A DNA stretch of 64,000 nucleotides, from contig NZ_UGTV01000015.1 in the NCBI RefSeq assembly GCF_900454865.1, positions 1,552,001 through 1,616,000 on the forward strand, given 5' to 3'. The notes under the pieces were generated by a model. It had not been told where the DNA came from. It worked only from the letters and a program-made list of their open reading frames with translations, and made no database searches. This DNA comes from Pasteurella canis (GTDB lineage: Bacteria; Pseudomonadota; Gammaproteobacteria; Enterobacterales; Pasteurellaceae). The translations under genes and the position numbers were made by a program. How positions within the stretch are numbered: position 1 is the first letter of the stretch; each line of letters begins with the position of its first letter. Shown one piece after another: positions 21,172 through 31,040 of this stretch.

Positions 21172-21831
21172 ATGGCTTTAATCACTTACAATCCACCCAC
21201 AGAACCTTATCTGGATATTGTTCACTACGACGATCATTTTGTCGTCATCAACAAACCTAGCGGACTGCTCTCTGTTCCTGGAAATCAACCGCAGTATTAT
21301 GATAGTGCCATGTCACGTGTAAAAGAAAAATACGGATTCTGTGAGCCCGCACACCGCTTGGATATGTCAACTAGTGGACTTATTCTGTTTGCCCTCAGCA
21401 AAGCAGCTGATCGCGAACTAAAGCGCCAATTTCGTGAACGAGAACCAAAGAAACACTACCAAGCATTAGTTTGGGGACATATAGAACAAGATCAGGGCGT
21501 TATCAACCTACCTTTAATTTGTGACTGGGAAAACCGCCCTCGCCAAAAAATCTGTTTTGAGCGTGGTAAAAGTGCGGTCACATTATATGAAGTTTTAGCA
21601 CGCTATCCCGACAATACTACAAGAGTAAGACTAACGCCAATTACTGGTCGTTCCCATCAACTAAGATTACATATGCTAGCTTTAGGACACCCTATTTTGG
21701 GTGATAAATTCTATGCCCCACCTCAAGCTAAAACTTTATCTACACGTTTATGCTTACATGCAGAAAGCTTAGCTTTTACTCACCCAATTAACCAACAAAG
21801 CATGTTATTTGAAGTAAAGCCTGAGTTTTAA
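21172..21831 (+). CDS. rluA: Dual-specificity pseudouridine synthase RluA (23S U746 / tRNA U32)
   Basis: 219 residues from the ATG at 21172, where the family-typical start MALITYNPPTEP begins; the upstream in-frame GTG overlaps the inverted-repeat element and is unlikely. The catalytic motif HRLDMSTSGL contains the nucleophilic Asp near residue 63, and the GRSHQLRLHM motif lies near 160. An uptake signal is at about 21570. RluA converts uridines to pseudouridine in 23S rRNA and in tRNA anticodon loops. Confidence 0.93.
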   Translation: MALITYNPPTEPYLDIVHYDDHFVVINKPSGLLSVPGNQPQYYDSAMSRVKEKYGFCEPAHRLDMSTSGLILFALSKAADRELKRQFREREPKKHYQALVWGHIEQDQGVINLPLICDWENRPRQKICFERGKSAVTLYEVLARYPDNTTRVRLTPITGRSHQLRLHMLALGHPILGDKFYAPPQAKTLSTRLCLHAESLAFTHPINQQSMLFEVKPEF

Positions 21832-21893
21832 TTAAGTAAAAATGGTTTTAAATGGTACAATCTTCAATCAATTATAGAGAAAGAGAAAACAAC

Positions 21894-22463
21894 ATGGCTC
21901 GTAAGAAAAAAACACGTCGCGTAACAGATATTATGCCTGCACGTAAAACAGATAAAAAAATAGAGATGCCTAAGGGAAAAACTGGCAAAAAACTAACGCG
22001 TTATGAATTAGATGCCAAGGCTCGTGAAGATAAAAAGAAACGTAAACATAAAGGGTTAGCTTCAGGCTCACGCCATAGTGCAGTCGATAATAATACCTAT
22101 AATCAAAGCATAGAGAAAAAAGATCCACGCATTGGTAGTCGTAAAAAAGTGCCACTAATTGTTGAGTTTGTAAACAAACCTGAAAAAGGAATGACAATTC
22201 CTGCTGTCCAATTAGAAGAAAAAACGAAACAACTGGATCCAATGCTAGAATTAGAACAACTGGAAAATAATGAATGTTTGAATCAGTTGTTAGATGAATT
22301 AGAGGCAGGGCAAACATTAAGTTTAGAAGATCAACAATTTGTCGATGACTGCTTAGAACGTATCGCTCAATTAATGGATGAACTCGGTATTAATGACGAT
22401 GAAGATAATGAAGAAGATTTATACCGAACTTTCGAGAAAATCGATATTAACCAATTTAGATAA
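21894..22463 (+). CDS. yihI: Der GTPase-activating protein YihI
   Basis: 189 residues from the ATG at 21894, which starts the family-typical MARKKKTRR. The N-terminal third is very basic, and the C-terminal third very acidic (for example [11 protein letters not shown]), as in YihI. YihI stimulates the GTPase Der and so modulates 50S assembly. It is followed by a DUF2489 gene after 5 bases and hemN after another 15, a common gammaproteobacterial order. Confidence 0.9.
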   Translation: MARKKKTRRVTDIMPARKTDKKIEMPKGKTGKKLTRYELDAKAREDKKKRKHKGLASGSRHSAVDNNTYNQSIEKKDPRIGSRKKVPLIVEFVNKPEKGMTIPAVQLEEKTKQLDPMLELEQLENNECLNQLLDELEAGQTLSLEDQQFVDDCLERIAQLMDELGINDDEDNEEDLYRTFEKIDINQFR

Positions 22464-22468
22464 TCATT

Positions 22469-22903
22469 ATGTGGACCACTTTTTTAATCATTATTGCAGT
22501 GCTGATTATTGTTGTGATGGTCGCTTATGCGGGCTATCTACTACTCATGTTACAAAAACAGAAAAAAGCAATTCAACATGCTCGTACAGCGAGAACTCAG
22601 CGCCTCAAAGAGAGTATTGTGATTATTGCCAAAGCAATGCAAAATGGCGATTGTAATCATTCTGAAGGCGTACTTCGACTCAAAATGTTGTTGGATCCAT
22701 TAGGTAAAAAGCTGAAAAACTATCAAGCGATGAACCAACTCTATGAAGTTGTGATGGATATGCCAACTCATGAGAAACGTCGAGAATTAAAGAAAAATGA
22801 GCGTATGCGCTTAGACTTGCAACGTGAAAGTGCTGAAGCAGATTTAGAAAAACAAATTTTGTTGGAGATTCATCAGCTACTCGCTGATATGGAACATATT
22901 TAA
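22469..22903 (+). CDS. DUF2489 membrane-anchored protein
   Basis: 144 residues with one N-terminal transmembrane helix (about 4-27) and a basic, helical cytoplasmic remainder (RELKKNERMRLDLQRESAEADLEK). This size and its position between yihI and hemN match the DUF2489 family, whose function is not established. The 5-base gap from yihI implies co-translation. Confidence 0.8.
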   Translation: MWTTFLIIIAVLIIVVMVAYAGYLLLMLQKQKKAIQHARTARTQRLKESIVIIAKAMQNGDCNHSEGVLRLKMLLDPLGKKLKNYQAMNQLYEVVMDMPTHEKRRELKKNERMRLDLQRESAEADLEKQILLEIHQLLADMEHI

Positions 22904-22918
22904 TTTTGAGGGGAAACC

Positions 22919-24286
22919 ATGTCCGAAATTATTTGGGACTCAGCATTAATTCAAAAGTATAACTATTCTGGTCCACGTTATACATCTTATCCAACGGCGT
23001 TAGAATTTAATGAAAGTTATACAAATCAGGATTTTACTCAAGCAGCACAACGTTATCCTGAACGCCCACTGTCCCTTTATGTTCATATTCCTTTCTGCCA
23101 TAAACTATGCTATTTTTGCGCTTGTAATAAAGTCATTACTCGCCACCAACACAAAGCGGATATTTATCTAGATTTTTTAGAAAAAGAAATCGAAACACGC
23201 GCACCCTTATTTAAAAACCGACTCGTTACGCAAGTGCATTGGGGTGGAGGTACACCAACCTATTTGACTGAAGTACAGTCTTCACGATTAATGACAATGT
23301 TATGTAAGCATTTTAACATTTCCCCTAATGCAGAAATCAGCATTGAAATAGACCCACGTGAAATTGAATTACCTATGCTCGATCATTTACGTCATATTGG
23401 CTTTAATCGCATGAGCATGGGAGTGCAAGATTTTAATAAAGAAGTACAAAAAGCAGTCAATCGTGAACAAGATGAACATTTTATTGAAGCATTACTAAAA
23501 CGTGCTCGTGAATTAGGTTTCCAATCAACTAATCTCGATTTGATTTATGGATTACCTCTACAAAATGTAGAAAGCTTTATGTTTACCTTACAAAAAGTAA
23601 TTGCACTCAATCCTGATCGTTTAAGTGTGTTTAACTATGCTCATTTACCCAGCCGCTTTGCTGGTCAAGCCAAAATTAAAAATGAACAACTACCAGCTCC
23701 TGAAACAAAATTAACAATCTTACAAAACATGATCGAGACACTCGGTAACGCAGGTTACACCTTCATTGGTATGGATCACTTTGCGAAACCTAATGATGAG
23801 TTAGCAATTGCCCAGCAACAAGGTGTACTACACCGCAATTTCCAAGGCTATACCACCCAAGAAGAATGCGATTTATTGGGCTTAGGTGTGTCTGCAATTA
23901 GTTTATTAGGCGATACTTACGCACAAAATCAAAAAGAATTAAAACATTATTATACGGCGGTAGATAATACTGGTATTGCGTTACATAAAGGCTTTGTAAT
24001 GAGTCAAGAGGACTGTTTACGTCGTGATGTCATAAAACAACTCATTTGTAACTTTAAACTAGATTATCATCCGATTGAACAACAATATCACATTCAATTT
24101 AAACAGCATTTTGCGGAGGATTTAGCACTCCTTACACCATTAGCTGCAGATGGTTTAGTAGAAATTGGCGAAGATAAGATCCAAGTTTCTGCCAAAGGAC
24201 GCTTATTAATTCGGAATATTTGTTTATGTTTTGATACTTATTCAAGAGCACAAGCAAAAAGACAGCAGTTTTCTCGGATCATCTAA
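22919..24286 (+). CDS. hemN: Oxygen-independent coproporphyrinogen III oxidase
   Basis: 455 residues, usual HemN length (about 457). The radical-SAM cluster ligands are CHKLCYFC (CxxxCxxC) near residue 62, in the HIPFCHKLCYFCACN context specific to HemN. The GGGTPTYL motif is near 113. It oxidatively decarboxylates coproporphyrinogen III to protoporphyrinogen IX without oxygen. It is the last gene of the yihI cluster, with a gagggg ribosome site. Confidence 0.95.
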   Translation: MSEIIWDSALIQKYNYSGPRYTSYPTALEFNESYTNQDFTQAAQRYPERPLSLYVHIPFCHKLCYFCACNKVITRHQHKADIYLDFLEKEIETRAPLFKNRLVTQVHWGGGTPTYLTEVQSSRLMTMLCKHFNISPNAEISIEIDPREIELPMLDHLRHIGFNRMSMGVQDFNKEVQKAVNREQDEHFIEALLKRARELGFQSTNLDLIYGLPLQNVESFMFTLQKVIALNPDRLSVFNYAHLPSRFAGQAKIKNEQLPAPETKLTILQNMIETLGNAGYTFIGMDHFAKPNDELAIAQQQGVLHRNFQGYTTQEECDLLGLGVSAISLLGDTYAQNQKELKHYYTAVDNTGIALHKGFVMSQEDCLRRDVIKQLICNFKLDYHPIEQQYHIQFKQHFAEDLALLTPLAADGLVEIGEDKIQVSAKGRLLIRNICLCFDTYSRAQAKRQQFSRII

Positions 24287-24461
24287 GCAAAATGTTGAAA
24301 AATAGAGCGCACTTTTATTCATAACGCTCATAATATAGTGTTCATATAAATTAGTTTGCATCATGTAATATGGCAAAGAATCTTCAATCCCTAATATGAA
24401 CCTATAAATAACGTAAATCGTCATCGACGAGTCCCGATAAATAAACTATAAGGAAACCAAC

Positions 24462-25130
24462 ATGACTATTTCAAAAACAGATATTCTCAACGCTTTCCAC
24501 TACCGTCATGCTTGTAAAGCTTATGATCCAAGTAAGAAAATTAGTGACGAAGACTTCCGTTTTATTCTAGAAACAGGTCGACTTTCCCCAAGCTCTTTTG
24601 GTCTTGAACCTTGGAAATTCTTAGTCATTGAAAATCAAAAAATCAAAGAGCTTATCCGTGATATTGCATGGGGGGCAAAAGAGAAAGTGATCGATTGTAG
24701 CCATTTTGTGGTAATACTTGTCCGCCAACCTGATACATTACTTGCTGATGGGGAATATGCACAATATATGATGCAAGATGTTCACAAAATCCCAGAAGAA
24801 ATGCGTAAAATGCGCCAAAACTTCTATCGGATTTTTACTGAACAGGACTTTGCTTTAACTGAAAATCCAAATGCCTTCTATCATTGGGCATGCCGTCAAA
24901 GTTACATTGCAATGGCAAATATGCTCACAAGTGCAGCAATGATCGGAGTTGATTCAACACCAATAGAGGGGTTTCCATTAGAAAAAATGGATCAAGTTTT
25001 TGTTGAACAAGGGCTTTACGATCCTAAATTGTACAAACTCAGTGTGATGGTCGCTTTCGGCTATCGTTTAAATGAACCAAGAGATAAAACTCGCCAAGCC
25101 TTTGATGATGTAGTGGAATGGATTAAATAA
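24462..25130 (+). CDS. NAD(P)H-dependent nitroreductase family protein
   Basis: 222 residues of the FMN-dependent nitroreductase fold. It has an FMN-contacting RHACKAYD segment near residue 15, SPSSFGLEPWKFLV near 42, and the late ESAAMIGVDSTPIEGF-like region (here AAMIGVDSTPIEGFP) near 165. It resembles NfsB-type enzymes and a Haemophilus homologue, but substrate specificity cannot be read from sequence. It stands alone with its own aagga ribosome site. Confidence 0.85.
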   Translation: MTISKTDILNAFHYRHACKAYDPSKKISDEDFRFILETGRLSPSSFGLEPWKFLVIENQKIKELIRDIAWGAKEKVIDCSHFVVILVRQPDTLLADGEYAQYMMQDVHKIPEEMRKMRQNFYRIFTEQDFALTENPNAFYHWACRQSYIAMANMLTSAAMIGVDSTPIEGFPLEKMDQVFVEQGLYDPKLYKLSVMVAFGYRLNEPRDKTRQAFDDVVEWIK

Positions 25131-25292
25131 TTATTTTTAATCAACCAATCTGATAAGTTGGCATTGGGCTAATTATAAACTGCATTAATGTGATTCATTT
25201 ACTATAAATAATCATTAACCGTTTATTTATGGTTTGAAATATACTTTACAATACGATGCATACTGTCGAGAAAAGAGAGATAAGGAGAGATT

Positions 25293-26411
25293 ATGTACTA
25301 TATTGGTGTAATGTCTGGCACAAGTTTAGATGGCGTCGATCTCGCTTTAATGGATTTCTCTACGCCTCAGCCTCAGCTTGTTCATGCTGAGTTTTATCCG
25401 ATGCCAACACTCCTAAGACAAAAAATTACTACTTTGTGTAATACAGGCGAAACGACCTTACAAGCTTTAGGTGAGTTAGATCATTGTTTAGGCCTACTCT
25501 ATGCAGATTGTATCAAACAATTCTTACAAAAATACCAACTTACCGCTACACAAATTACTGCTATAGGTTGTCACGGACAAACTATTTGGCACTCACCTAC
25601 TGGTCAATATCCATTTACCATGCAAATTGGCGATGCGAATTTAATTGCAGCTAAAACAGGGATTACGACAGTAGCAGATTTCCGCCGTAAAGATATGGCA
25701 TTTGGAGGACAAGGTGCACCACTCGTACCTGCCTTTCACCAAGCTTTATTTTCTAAAGCTAATCAAGCAACAGTCGTACTAAACATCGGTGGTATCAGTA
25801 ATATTTCATGTTTACTGCCAAATGAAGAAGTGATTGGTTATGATACGGGACCGGGTAATACACTGTTGGATGCATGGATTGAAAAACATCAATCTAAAGC
25901 CTATGATAAAGACGCTGAATGGGCAAAATCAGGCATAGTCAATCAAACACTACTACAAGATTTATTAGATGAGCCTTTTTTTACTTTCTCCCCACCAAAA
26001 AGCACAGGACGAGAATTATTTAATTTAGCTTGGCTCAACAAAAAACTAGCAAAACATACCGCACTTCGACCACAAGACGTACAAGCGACACTAGTTGAAT
26101 TGACTGCACAGAGTATCGTGGCACAACTTCAACAAATCCAAACGCTGTTACCTCGTTATTTGCTCGTTTGTGGTGGCGGCATGAAGAATCCATTGCTCAT
26201 GGCACGTTTAGTGGCGTTATTACCCGATTGGAGAGTTGAAACGACAAATGATTATGGTTTGAATGGTGATGATGTAGAAGCCGCTGCTTTTGCTTGGCTG
26301 GCTTATCAACGTTTAAATGATAAACCTGCCAATTTACCTAGTGTTACGGGAGCAAAAAGTGCGGTGAGTTTAGGCGCAATTTATCCTAGAGAACATGACA
26401 TAGCAGAGTAA
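25293..26411 (+). CDS. anmK: Anhydro-N-acetylmuramic acid kinase
   Basis: 372 residues (E. coli about 369). The N-terminal ATPase-fold motif [15 protein letters not shown] and the [13 protein letters not shown] motif near 188 are diagnostic. AnmK phosphorylates and cleaves anhydroMurNAc to MurNAc-6-phosphate during peptidoglycan recycling. The start has a strong aaggagag site. Two uptake signals lie inside (about 26060 and 26350). No murQ neighbour is visible downstream. Confidence 0.95.
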   Translation: MYYIGVMSGTSLDGVDLALMDFSTPQPQLVHAEFYPMPTLLRQKITTLCNTGETTLQALGELDHCLGLLYADCIKQFLQKYQLTATQITAIGCHGQTIWHSPTGQYPFTMQIGDANLIAAKTGITTVADFRRKDMAFGGQGAPLVPAFHQALFSKANQATVVLNIGGISNISCLLPNEEVIGYDTGPGNTLLDAWIEKHQSKAYDKDAEWAKSGIVNQTLLQDLLDEPFFTFSPPKSTGRELFNLAWLNKKLAKHTALRPQDVQATLVELTAQSIVAQLQQIQTLLPRYLLVCGGGMKNPLLMARLVALLPDWRVETTNDYGLNGDDVEAAAFAWLAYQRLNDKPANLPSVTGAKSAVSLGAIYPREHDIAE

Positions 26412-26477
26412 AATATTGAGCATTACACAATTTATGCTGACTCTTTTCTTAAATAAGGAAATAAGAGCAATGCTAGC

Positions 26478-27245
26478 TTATTCATGATGTTTTACATAAA
26501 TATCAAAACGATGATTTTTCGTTTCACGACTAAAATCTGGCGAGTGCTGTGCCAGAAAATTGGCATAATCTGGTCGCTTAACAACGACACGCTTTTTTGC
26601 TAATTTTAATGCAGGCTCAAGTAAATTATCTGCATCAGTGTCCGCGCCAACTAAATGCTGAAAAACGCGCATTTCTTTTTTAACTAATGCACTTTTTTGT
26701 TTATGAGGATACATTGGATCAAGATAAACTGCATCAGCAAAATCAATTTCTGGCTGTAATTGTGCAATATGTTGAACCGTTAATAATTGCATATTCTGTT
26801 GCATCATCTCACCAATTTCTTTATCAGCATAAGCGCGCTGTAAACCATCTTGCAGCAACAAACGTACAACAGGGTGACGTTCAACAAGACGTACTTTACA
26901 GCCTAAAGAAGCCAATACAAAGGCATCTCGTCCTAAACCAGCTGTCGCATCAATGACAGTAGGCAAATAGTCTTTTTTAATGCCGATTGCTTTCGCGATC
27001 GCCTCACCTCGCCCACCGCCAAACTTACGACGATGAGCCATCACACCACTCAAAAAGTCCACATATACCGCCCCCAGTTTAGGCTCATCTAACTTACGTA
27101 GCTCTAAGCGAGTTTGTCCTTGTTCATCATCAATTTGAACTAAAGCCAAATAACTTGAATAATCTTGTTCTATACCTTGTGCTTGGCAAAGTGCAATAAA
27201 ATTTTCAGTATTTCCACTCTCACAAATCAACTGGATTTTCATCAT
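26478..27245 (-). CDS. rsmJ: 16S rRNA (guanine1516-N2) methyltransferase RsmJ
   Basis: 255 residues. The SAM-binding motif [17 protein letters not shown] lies near residue 95, and DPMYP, the catalytic-type loop, near 173. These match RsmJ (YhiQ). The start codon directly abuts the trmA stop codon on the same strand, so the two RNA methyltransferases are translated from one message. Confidence 0.93.
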   Translation of the reverse strand: MMKIQLICESGNTENFIALCQAQGIEQDYSSYLALVQIDDEQGQTRLELRKLDEPKLGAVYVDFLSGVMAHRRKFGGGRGEAIAKAIGIKKDYLPTVIDATAGLGRDAFVLASLGCKVRLVERHPVVRLLLQDGLQRAYADKEIGEMMQQNMQLLTVQHIAQLQPEIDFADAVYLDPMYPHKQKSALVKKEMRVFQHLVGADTDADNLLEPALKLAKKRVVVKRPDYANFLAQHSPDFSRETKNHRFDIYVKHHE

Positions 27246-28343
27246 TTACTTCCGAATTAACCACACACCTGTTTCCATATGGTCAGTATATGGAAATTGA
27301 TCAAACAAGGCCGCCTTTTCGATACGATGCGTTTGACAAAGTGTTTGTAAGTTATGACATAAGGTCTGAGGATTACATGAAATATACAAAATACGCTGAT
27401 AATTCTGTACTAATTTGACAGTTGCCTGATCTAACCCTGCCCGTGGCGGATCGACAAAAATCGTGTCACATTGATAACTCATTAAATCAATTCCTTTCAA
27501 ACGATTAAATGTGCGTACTCCATTCATCGCTTGAGTAAACTCTTCTGCCGACATCCGAATAATTTGTAAATTATCAATATTATTTGCAACAATATTGAAC
27601 TGTGCAGCGGAAACAGAAGGTTTTGCAATTTCAGTTGCAAGTACTTTACGGAAATTTTTCGCTAAAGCGATAGAAAAATTACCATTTCCACAATAAAGCT
27701 CTAATAAATCACCTTGGCTGTTTCGAGTACAATCAACCGCCCACTCCAACATTTTTTGACTCACTATTGCATTAGGTTGAGTAAAGCTATTTTCTACTTG
27801 ACGATAGAGATAAGGTTGACCATGTACAGTTAAAATCTCATCAACAAACTCTTGCTCGAGACAAATTTTTTGTTTACTTGCACGACCAATTATTTGTACA
27901 TCAAATCCTAGAGCTTGTAGCTGTTTTTTTAATTGCTGTGCTGCCTGTTCCCATTGTTCATCAAGCTCCTTATGATAAAGTAAACTCACAATGAGCTTAT
28001 TACTTAATGTACTCAAATAATCAATCTGAAATAAGCGATGATGTAACACATTCTCTTTTTTCAATAATGGCAACAACGTACTCATCATCTGATTAATTAA
28101 TTGGCTCGCAATCGGAAAACTATCAACACGATATCGCTGACGTGTTTTTTGATCAAACATGACATGATAAAAATCGCCCTTATCATGCCAAATACGGAAC
28201 TCTGCACGCATACGATAATATTTTGCTGGTGAAGCAAATACCGTTAATTCAGGCGCACCAAAGGGAGATAAAAGAGCGGTCAGCTTTTGTTTTTTTTCAA
28301 CCAATAAGTAGTCGTATTGTTCAATTGGGAGCAAGTCTTGCAT
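27246..28343 (-). CDS. trmA: tRNA (uracil54-C5) methyltransferase TrmA
   Basis: 365 residues (E. coli 366). It has the SAM motif [13 protein letters not shown] near 213, VDPPRAGL near 297 and the catalytic Cys in SCNPQTL near 323. TrmA forms T54 in the T-loop of tRNAs. It is followed without gap by rsmJ. Confidence 0.95.
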   Translation of the reverse strand: MQDLLPIEQYDYLLVEKKQKLTALLSPFGAPELTVFASPAKYYRMRAEFRIWHDKGDFYHVMFDQKTRQRYRVDSFPIASQLINQMMSTLLPLLKKENVLHHRLFQIDYLSTLSNKLIVSLLYHKELDEQWEQAAQQLKKQLQALGFDVQIIGRASKQKICLEQEFVDEILTVHGQPYLYRQVENSFTQPNAIVSQKMLEWAVDCTRNSQGDLLELYCGNGNFSIALAKNFRKVLATEIAKPSVSAAQFNIVANNIDNLQIIRMSAEEFTQAMNGVRTFNRLKGIDLMSYQCDTIFVDPPRAGLDQATVKLVQNYQRILYISCNPQTLCHNLQTLCQTHRIEKAALFDQFPYTDHMETGVWLIRK

Positions 28344-28378
28344 GAGATAAAGTCTATCATATAACTGAAGATAAAAGT

Positions 28379-28415
28379 AAAAGGCTCGGTTTTCTTTTCG
28401 TCTGCCAAGCCTTTT
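28379..28415 (-). terminator. Terminator after maoP
   Basis: AAAAGGCTCGG and CCAAGCCTTTT form a stem with one mismatch around a T-rich loop. It lies between the maoP stop and trmA start and can work on the minus strand. Confidence 0.75.
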
Positions 28416-28433
28416 ATCTGATGGGATTTACGA

Positions 28434-28763
28434 TTATTCTGCTGAGAAATCGTCTAAATTATCTGTCCCAACTACGCCAGATAACGTATAAACACGTTTT
28501 GTAGTTGAAATACGAGAACGATATTTATGCCAAGTTTTCTCTAAAAAAGTTTCAGGTTGACGCTCGCCACGGCAAAAAGCAACAAAGTCTTTTTCTTCTT
28601 TAGTGATTGGTTCGCGCTCGCCTGAATCCAATGCTTTAAAAGCTTGACCATATTGCTCAAGTGCTTGTGATTCTTTAATAGTATAATCGCCATGACGTGA
28701 AAAACCTCTTGGGTAATTTTTATCATCGAAAAAACGACGCGTCACACTAAAACTTTCTGCCAT
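28434..28763 (-). CDS. maoP: Macrodomain Ori organisation protein MaoP (DUF413, YifE)
   Basis: 109 residues. The segment [15 protein letters not shown] near residue 17 is almost the same as in E. coli YifE/MaoP, and length matches. MaoP organises the Ori macrodomain of the E. coli chromosome together with the maoS site; whether maoS exists here is unknown. It lies 58 bases downstream of dsbA. Confidence 0.9.
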   Translation of the reverse strand: MAESFSVTRRFFDDKNYPRGFSRHGDYTIKESQALEQYGQAFKALDSGEREPITKEEKDFVAFCRGERQPETFLEKTWHKYRSRISTTKRVYTLSGVVGTDNLDDFSAE

Positions 28764-28821
28764 AATATCCCTCTTAAAATAATCTCTTTTGTTAAAAACG
28801 AGGCATTAAACCAATTTTTTA

Positions 28822-29439
28822 TTATTTTTGCAATAAGCCTTTTACAGTTTCTACATAATCTTTAATAAAAGCATCGTTACTCGTCGTGCTCAACCCTTCG
28901 GGATTAATACGATAACGTCCATTCACATAGAAATCTGGCACACCACGCACCTTAAATTGTTCTGCAGCATTCACTTGTTTATTTACTAATGCTGTAACAG
29001 CAAAGCTGTTAATGCCACCATCAAATTGCTCAGCTGAAATACCTTTCTTTAAGAAAATATTACGAATATCTTCCATAGAACGTAATACATTTTTTTGTGC
29101 AGCTTGGAAAAGCGCCTCTTTCACTTTATCTTCCACGCCTGTTGCCATAGCAAACGACCATGCACGTGTTAAATTTTCACCTTGTGGTCCTAAAAAATTC
29201 ACATGATATTGTTTAAACTCTACCCCTTGTGGTAAATCCGCTTTGACTTTTTTAGGAATTTGATATTCATATTCAAATGAATAACAATGTGGACAGTAAA
29301 AAGAAAAAAACTCGATAACTTCAGGTTGTGCTGAAGGTGAGGTATTTAATGTTACATATTGTTTACCTTCTGTTAAGTTCTGTGCCTGAGCAGCAAACAC
29401 ACATAAAAATGAAGCTAAAACTAAAAACAATTTTTTCAT
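28822..29439 (-). CDS. dsbA: Periplasmic thiol:disulfide oxidoreductase DsbA
   Basis: 205 residues from the ATG at 29439, preceded by aagga; a TTG six bases upstream is less likely. A Sec signal peptide (about 1-19, ending AQA) precedes a thioredoxin fold with the active site CPHC near residue 50 and the cis-Pro loop in RGVPDFYV near 163. DsbA introduces disulfides into exported proteins. It follows yihD by 13 bases. Confidence 0.95.
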   Translation of the reverse strand: MKKLFLVLASFLCVFAAQAQNLTEGKQYVTLNTSPSAQPEVIEFFSFYCPHCYSFEYEYQIPKKVKADLPQGVEFKQYHVNFLGPQGENLTRAWSFAMATGVEDKVKEALFQAAQKNVLRSMEDIRNIFLKKGISAEQFDGGINSFAVTALVNKQVNAAEQFKVRGVPDFYVNGRYRINPEGLSTTSNDAFIKDYVETVKGLLQK

Positions 29440-29452
29440 TTGCAATCCTTAA

Positions 29453-29719
29453 TTACTCAATAATTCCGCGTGCTTTTAGCAATGCGGTTTTAAAATCTTC
29501 TTCATAATCTTTTTTAATCCCTGGAATCGGCTCATATTTATCCGTGCCATGCATTTTTAAATGGTAAATAATCACTTCATCAGTTAATTCAGAAACAGGT
29601 TTATCAAAACCTGTTTCATCTGCAATTTTCTGCAAAATTTGCATTAAATGCAGGTCAGGTTCTTTAGACCAATAAGGCTGTAAAAGTTCCAATACTTCGT
29701 TTAATCGATGACATTTCAT
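29453..29719 (-). CDS. yihD: YihD family protein (DUF1040)
   Basis: 88 residues, the family's usual size, with the characteristic N-terminal [17 protein letters not shown]. Function is not established. The yihD-dsbA order is conserved in Enterobacteria and Haemophilus, and is kept here with a 13-base gap. Confidence 0.9.
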   Translation of the reverse strand: MKCHRLNEVLELLQPYWSKEPDLHLMQILQKIADETGFDKPVSELTDEVIIYHLKMHGTDKYEPIPGIKKDYEEDFKTALLKARGIIE

Positions 29720-29784
29720 AAAGTTTTCCTTATGATTGAGAAAAATTTGTTCGCATCATACTTTAATTAAACCAATAAGAAAAT

Positions 29785-30357
29785 ATGACAATCACAATTA
29801 GTGCAGTAATTTTAGCAGGTGGGCAAGCTCGCCGTATGCGCGGTGTTGATAAAGGATTACAGCTCTTTCAGCAACAGCCATTATTTCAACATGTTTATCA
29901 ACGCTTACAACCACAAATAAAAGAAATTAGTATCAATGCTAACCGTAACCAAGATAGTTATGCCCAAAGTGGATTATCAGTTTTTCCTGATCATTTGGAA
30001 GGCTTTCAAGGACCATTAAGTGGTATCTTAACTTCACTTCAACGTGCAAAAACAGATTTTGTGTTATTTGTACCTTGCGACTGCCCTTTTTTTCCTAATA
30101 ATCTATTAGACAAACTAAAAAGTGCGGTGTGTTTTTCTGATGTCTTGATTGCCTATGCTCAAGACAGTGAACGAGAACACCCCACTTTTTGTTTAATTTC
30201 CACTCAATTAAAACATGCGCTTGCTGATTACTTAGCCAGCGGTGAACGCAAAATGCTAAAATTCATGCAACAACACCATGCTGTTGCTGTGGATTTTTCT
30301 GAATATAAAAATGCATTCTTAAACATGAATACATTGGCTGATTTGAAATCAAATTAA
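29785..30357 (+). CDS. mobA: Molybdenum cofactor guanylyltransferase MobA
   Basis: 190 residues. The nucleotide-binding signature LAGGQARRMRGVDKGL lies near residue 10, and FVPCDCPFFP near 92. MobA attaches GMP to molybdopterin, making the bis-MGD cofactor used by nitrate, DMSO and formate oxidoreductases. It is divergent from yihD. mobB is also in this window, near 40.1 kb. An uptake signal lies near 30118. Confidence 0.94.
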   Translation: MTITISAVILAGGQARRMRGVDKGLQLFQQQPLFQHVYQRLQPQIKEISINANRNQDSYAQSGLSVFPDHLEGFQGPLSGILTSLQRAKTDFVLFVPCDCPFFPNNLLDKLKSAVCFSDVLIAYAQDSEREHPTFCLISTQLKHALADYLASGERKMLKFMQQHHAVAVDFSEYKNAFLNMNTLADLKSN

Positions 30358-30428
30358 TCCACTTGCGCATAAGGGCTTTCGCAGTATAATCAAACACATG
30401 ATTCCATTTGGCTAACTAGGATATGTTT

Positions 30429-30944
30429 ATGTTAAAGAAAATCTCTACTCTTTTTTTAATCACGATGATTTCTGCCTGTTCAGTTTCTTCGTATATCCCT
30501 TTTATCGGTGATAAAAAAGCAGTGATTAATTTAGATCAGGATCAAATTGACCAGAAATCTTACGCCACTGCTTATGAAGCAACTATTGAAACTTATAAAG
30601 GTCGAGTCAATCAGGATTATGATGTCAATTCTTTTAGTAGTGGTGCTAATGATTGGTACTTAAATCGCATTCTCTTGTCTATCGAAAAAATCAAAGCAGA
30701 CCTCTATCAAGGAGGGCATGACTCCAGTATTCATGCCTATTATAGTGGTGTCATTTTTGCCTCTGCCTTACAAACAAATTTCAAGAGTTTAAAACAAGGT
30801 TGTTGGGAGCAAATTGACTCTGCGAGTATTACACAAGGTATTTATGACGCAATGAGAGATTTACAAAAAGATAAAGTACGATCTGAAGATGATCCTTATA
30901 TTGTGAAAGGGTCAGAGCAGTTATTAAAAATTTGTGGTCATTAA
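30429..30944 (+). CDS. Predicted lipoprotein, function unknown
   Basis: 171 residues from the ATG at 30429; another ATG two codons upstream at 30423 is possible. The signal peptide ends in a lipobox (MISAC, Cys17). The mature part, with motifs NDWYLNRILLSIEKIKADLY and DDPYIVKGSEQLLKICGH, matches no family I can name, although a gene of this kind follows mobA in Haemophilus as I recall. A terminator follows directly. Confidence 0.72.
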   Translation: MLKKISTLFLITMISACSVSSYIPFIGDKKAVINLDQDQIDQKSYATAYEATIETYKGRVNQDYDVNSFSSGANDWYLNRILLSIEKIKADLYQGGHDSSIHAYYSGVIFASALQTNFKSLKQGCWEQIDSASITQGIYDAMRDLQKDKVRSEDDPYIVKGSEQLLKICGH

Positions 30945-30950
30945 ATAGGG

Positions 30951-30984
30951 AAAACTGTTGATGTAAAAGTCGGCAGTTTTTCTA
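30951..30984 (+). terminator. Terminator after the lipoprotein gene
   Basis: AACTGTTGA pairs with TCGGCAGTT (two G-U pairs) around an 8-base loop and ends in a T5 run. Confidence 0.75.
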
Positions 30985-31040
30985 TTATTATCCTAAGGGT
31001 GACATGACAAAATCAATAAAGCAAAATCAGAGGAGTACCT

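Noticed and set aside
25131-25292. A CRP site before anmK (ATGTGATTCATTTA)
   Set aside because: Only one half-site matches; the second half is too far from consensus.
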